DNA of 39,862 nucleotides, taken from positions 1 through 39,862 of the forward strand of contig JACRBM010000080.1 in NCBI GenBank assembly GCA_016219275.1, written 5' to 3'. The position numbers were made by a program, and so were the translations under genes. Under the pieces are notes generated by a model. That model did not search any database, was not told the origin of the DNA, and saw only the letters and a list, made by a program, of their open reading frames with translations. Shown piece after piece: positions 39,806 through 39,862 of the stretch; the stretch's first letter is position 1, and each line of letters starts with the position of its first letter. Origin of the DNA: Chloroflexota bacterium. Its GTDB lineage: Bacteria; Chloroflexota; Anaerolineae; UBA4142.

Positions 39806-39862
39806 ATGACGCGCACTTTAACTGTTCGCAAACCAACTCGGCGTGAAGTCCACGAACTCGAA
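39806..39862 (+). CDS. Partial gene at window edge, function unknown
   Basis: The first 19 codons of a plus-strand gene (MTRTLTVRKPTRREVHELE) are seen, with a strong AGGAGG seven bases before the ATG. The short basic N-terminus resembles the starts of some transposases and other DNA-binding proteins, but 19 residues are too few for assignment. The gene continues outside the window. Confidence 0.6.
   Translation, partial: MTRTLTVRKPTRREVHELE

Overview
The window looks like the chromosome of a moderately GC-rich, free-living bacterium, most like Chloroflexota (Anaerolineae type). This is an inference from the mix of Thr/Pro-rich wall-spanning linkers, CSLREA beta-helix proteins, GctAB-like CoA-transferases and sigma70-type promoters. 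No rRNA, tRNA or phylogenetic marker is present to prove it.  Region 1 (1-8665) is a complete CRISPR-Cas locus read leftwards. A promoter at 8637-8665 precedes five effector and RT genes in the order Cas10-like, Cas5-like RAMP, small Cas11-like protein, single Cas7-like RAMP, stand-alone reverse transcriptase. Then come cas1, cas2, a hairpin-rich leader, and an array of 21 identical 37-bp repeats with 20 spacers. The Cas10 keeps an HD nuclease motif and a zinc ribbon but has no GGDD cyclase motif. There is one Cas7 only, no CARF effector and no Cas6. This minimal type III (III-F-like) effector joined to an RT-linked adaptation module is the most interesting system here. Several spacers come from one overlapping target, and two spacers contain a ribosome-binding-site-plus-ATG arrangement.  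Region 2 (8666-16480) holds a membrane protein of unknown function, a candidate hairpin small RNA with a consensus promoter, a two-subunit CoA-transferase (gctA/gctB-like), and a divergent signalling operon of pseudo-receiver/GAF/degenerate GGDEF, GAF-GAF-HD-GYP and TPR-membrane proteins.  Region 3 (16480-27764) is mostly housekeeping: aconitase, a secreted dioxygenase-like lipoprotein, a DEDD exonuclease, formate-THF ligase, two small membrane proteins (one PAP2-like), a class III aminotransferase, a Phd/VapC-type toxin-antitoxin pair, a WecG/TagA glycosyltransferase and an OmpR-type regulator. A 119-bp MITE with a 9-bp target duplication lies before the exonuclease gene.  Region 4 (27960-39862) is a cell-surface region: a dolichyl-phosphate-mannose-synthase-like glycosyltransferase, a YfhO-flippase fusion of 1319 residues, an anchored Thr/Pro-rich protein, a DUF1992 protein, ribosomal protein bS21, an anchored NosD-like beta-helix protein and two tandem CSLREA beta-helix proteins with near-identical ends and different middles. 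A new gene starts at the right edge.  Across the window there are heptanucleotide tandem repeats (some translated in frame inside genes), large perfect palindromes at convergent gene ends, and four genes whose -10 box lies only 8-9 nt before the start codon, which predicts leaderless mRNAs.
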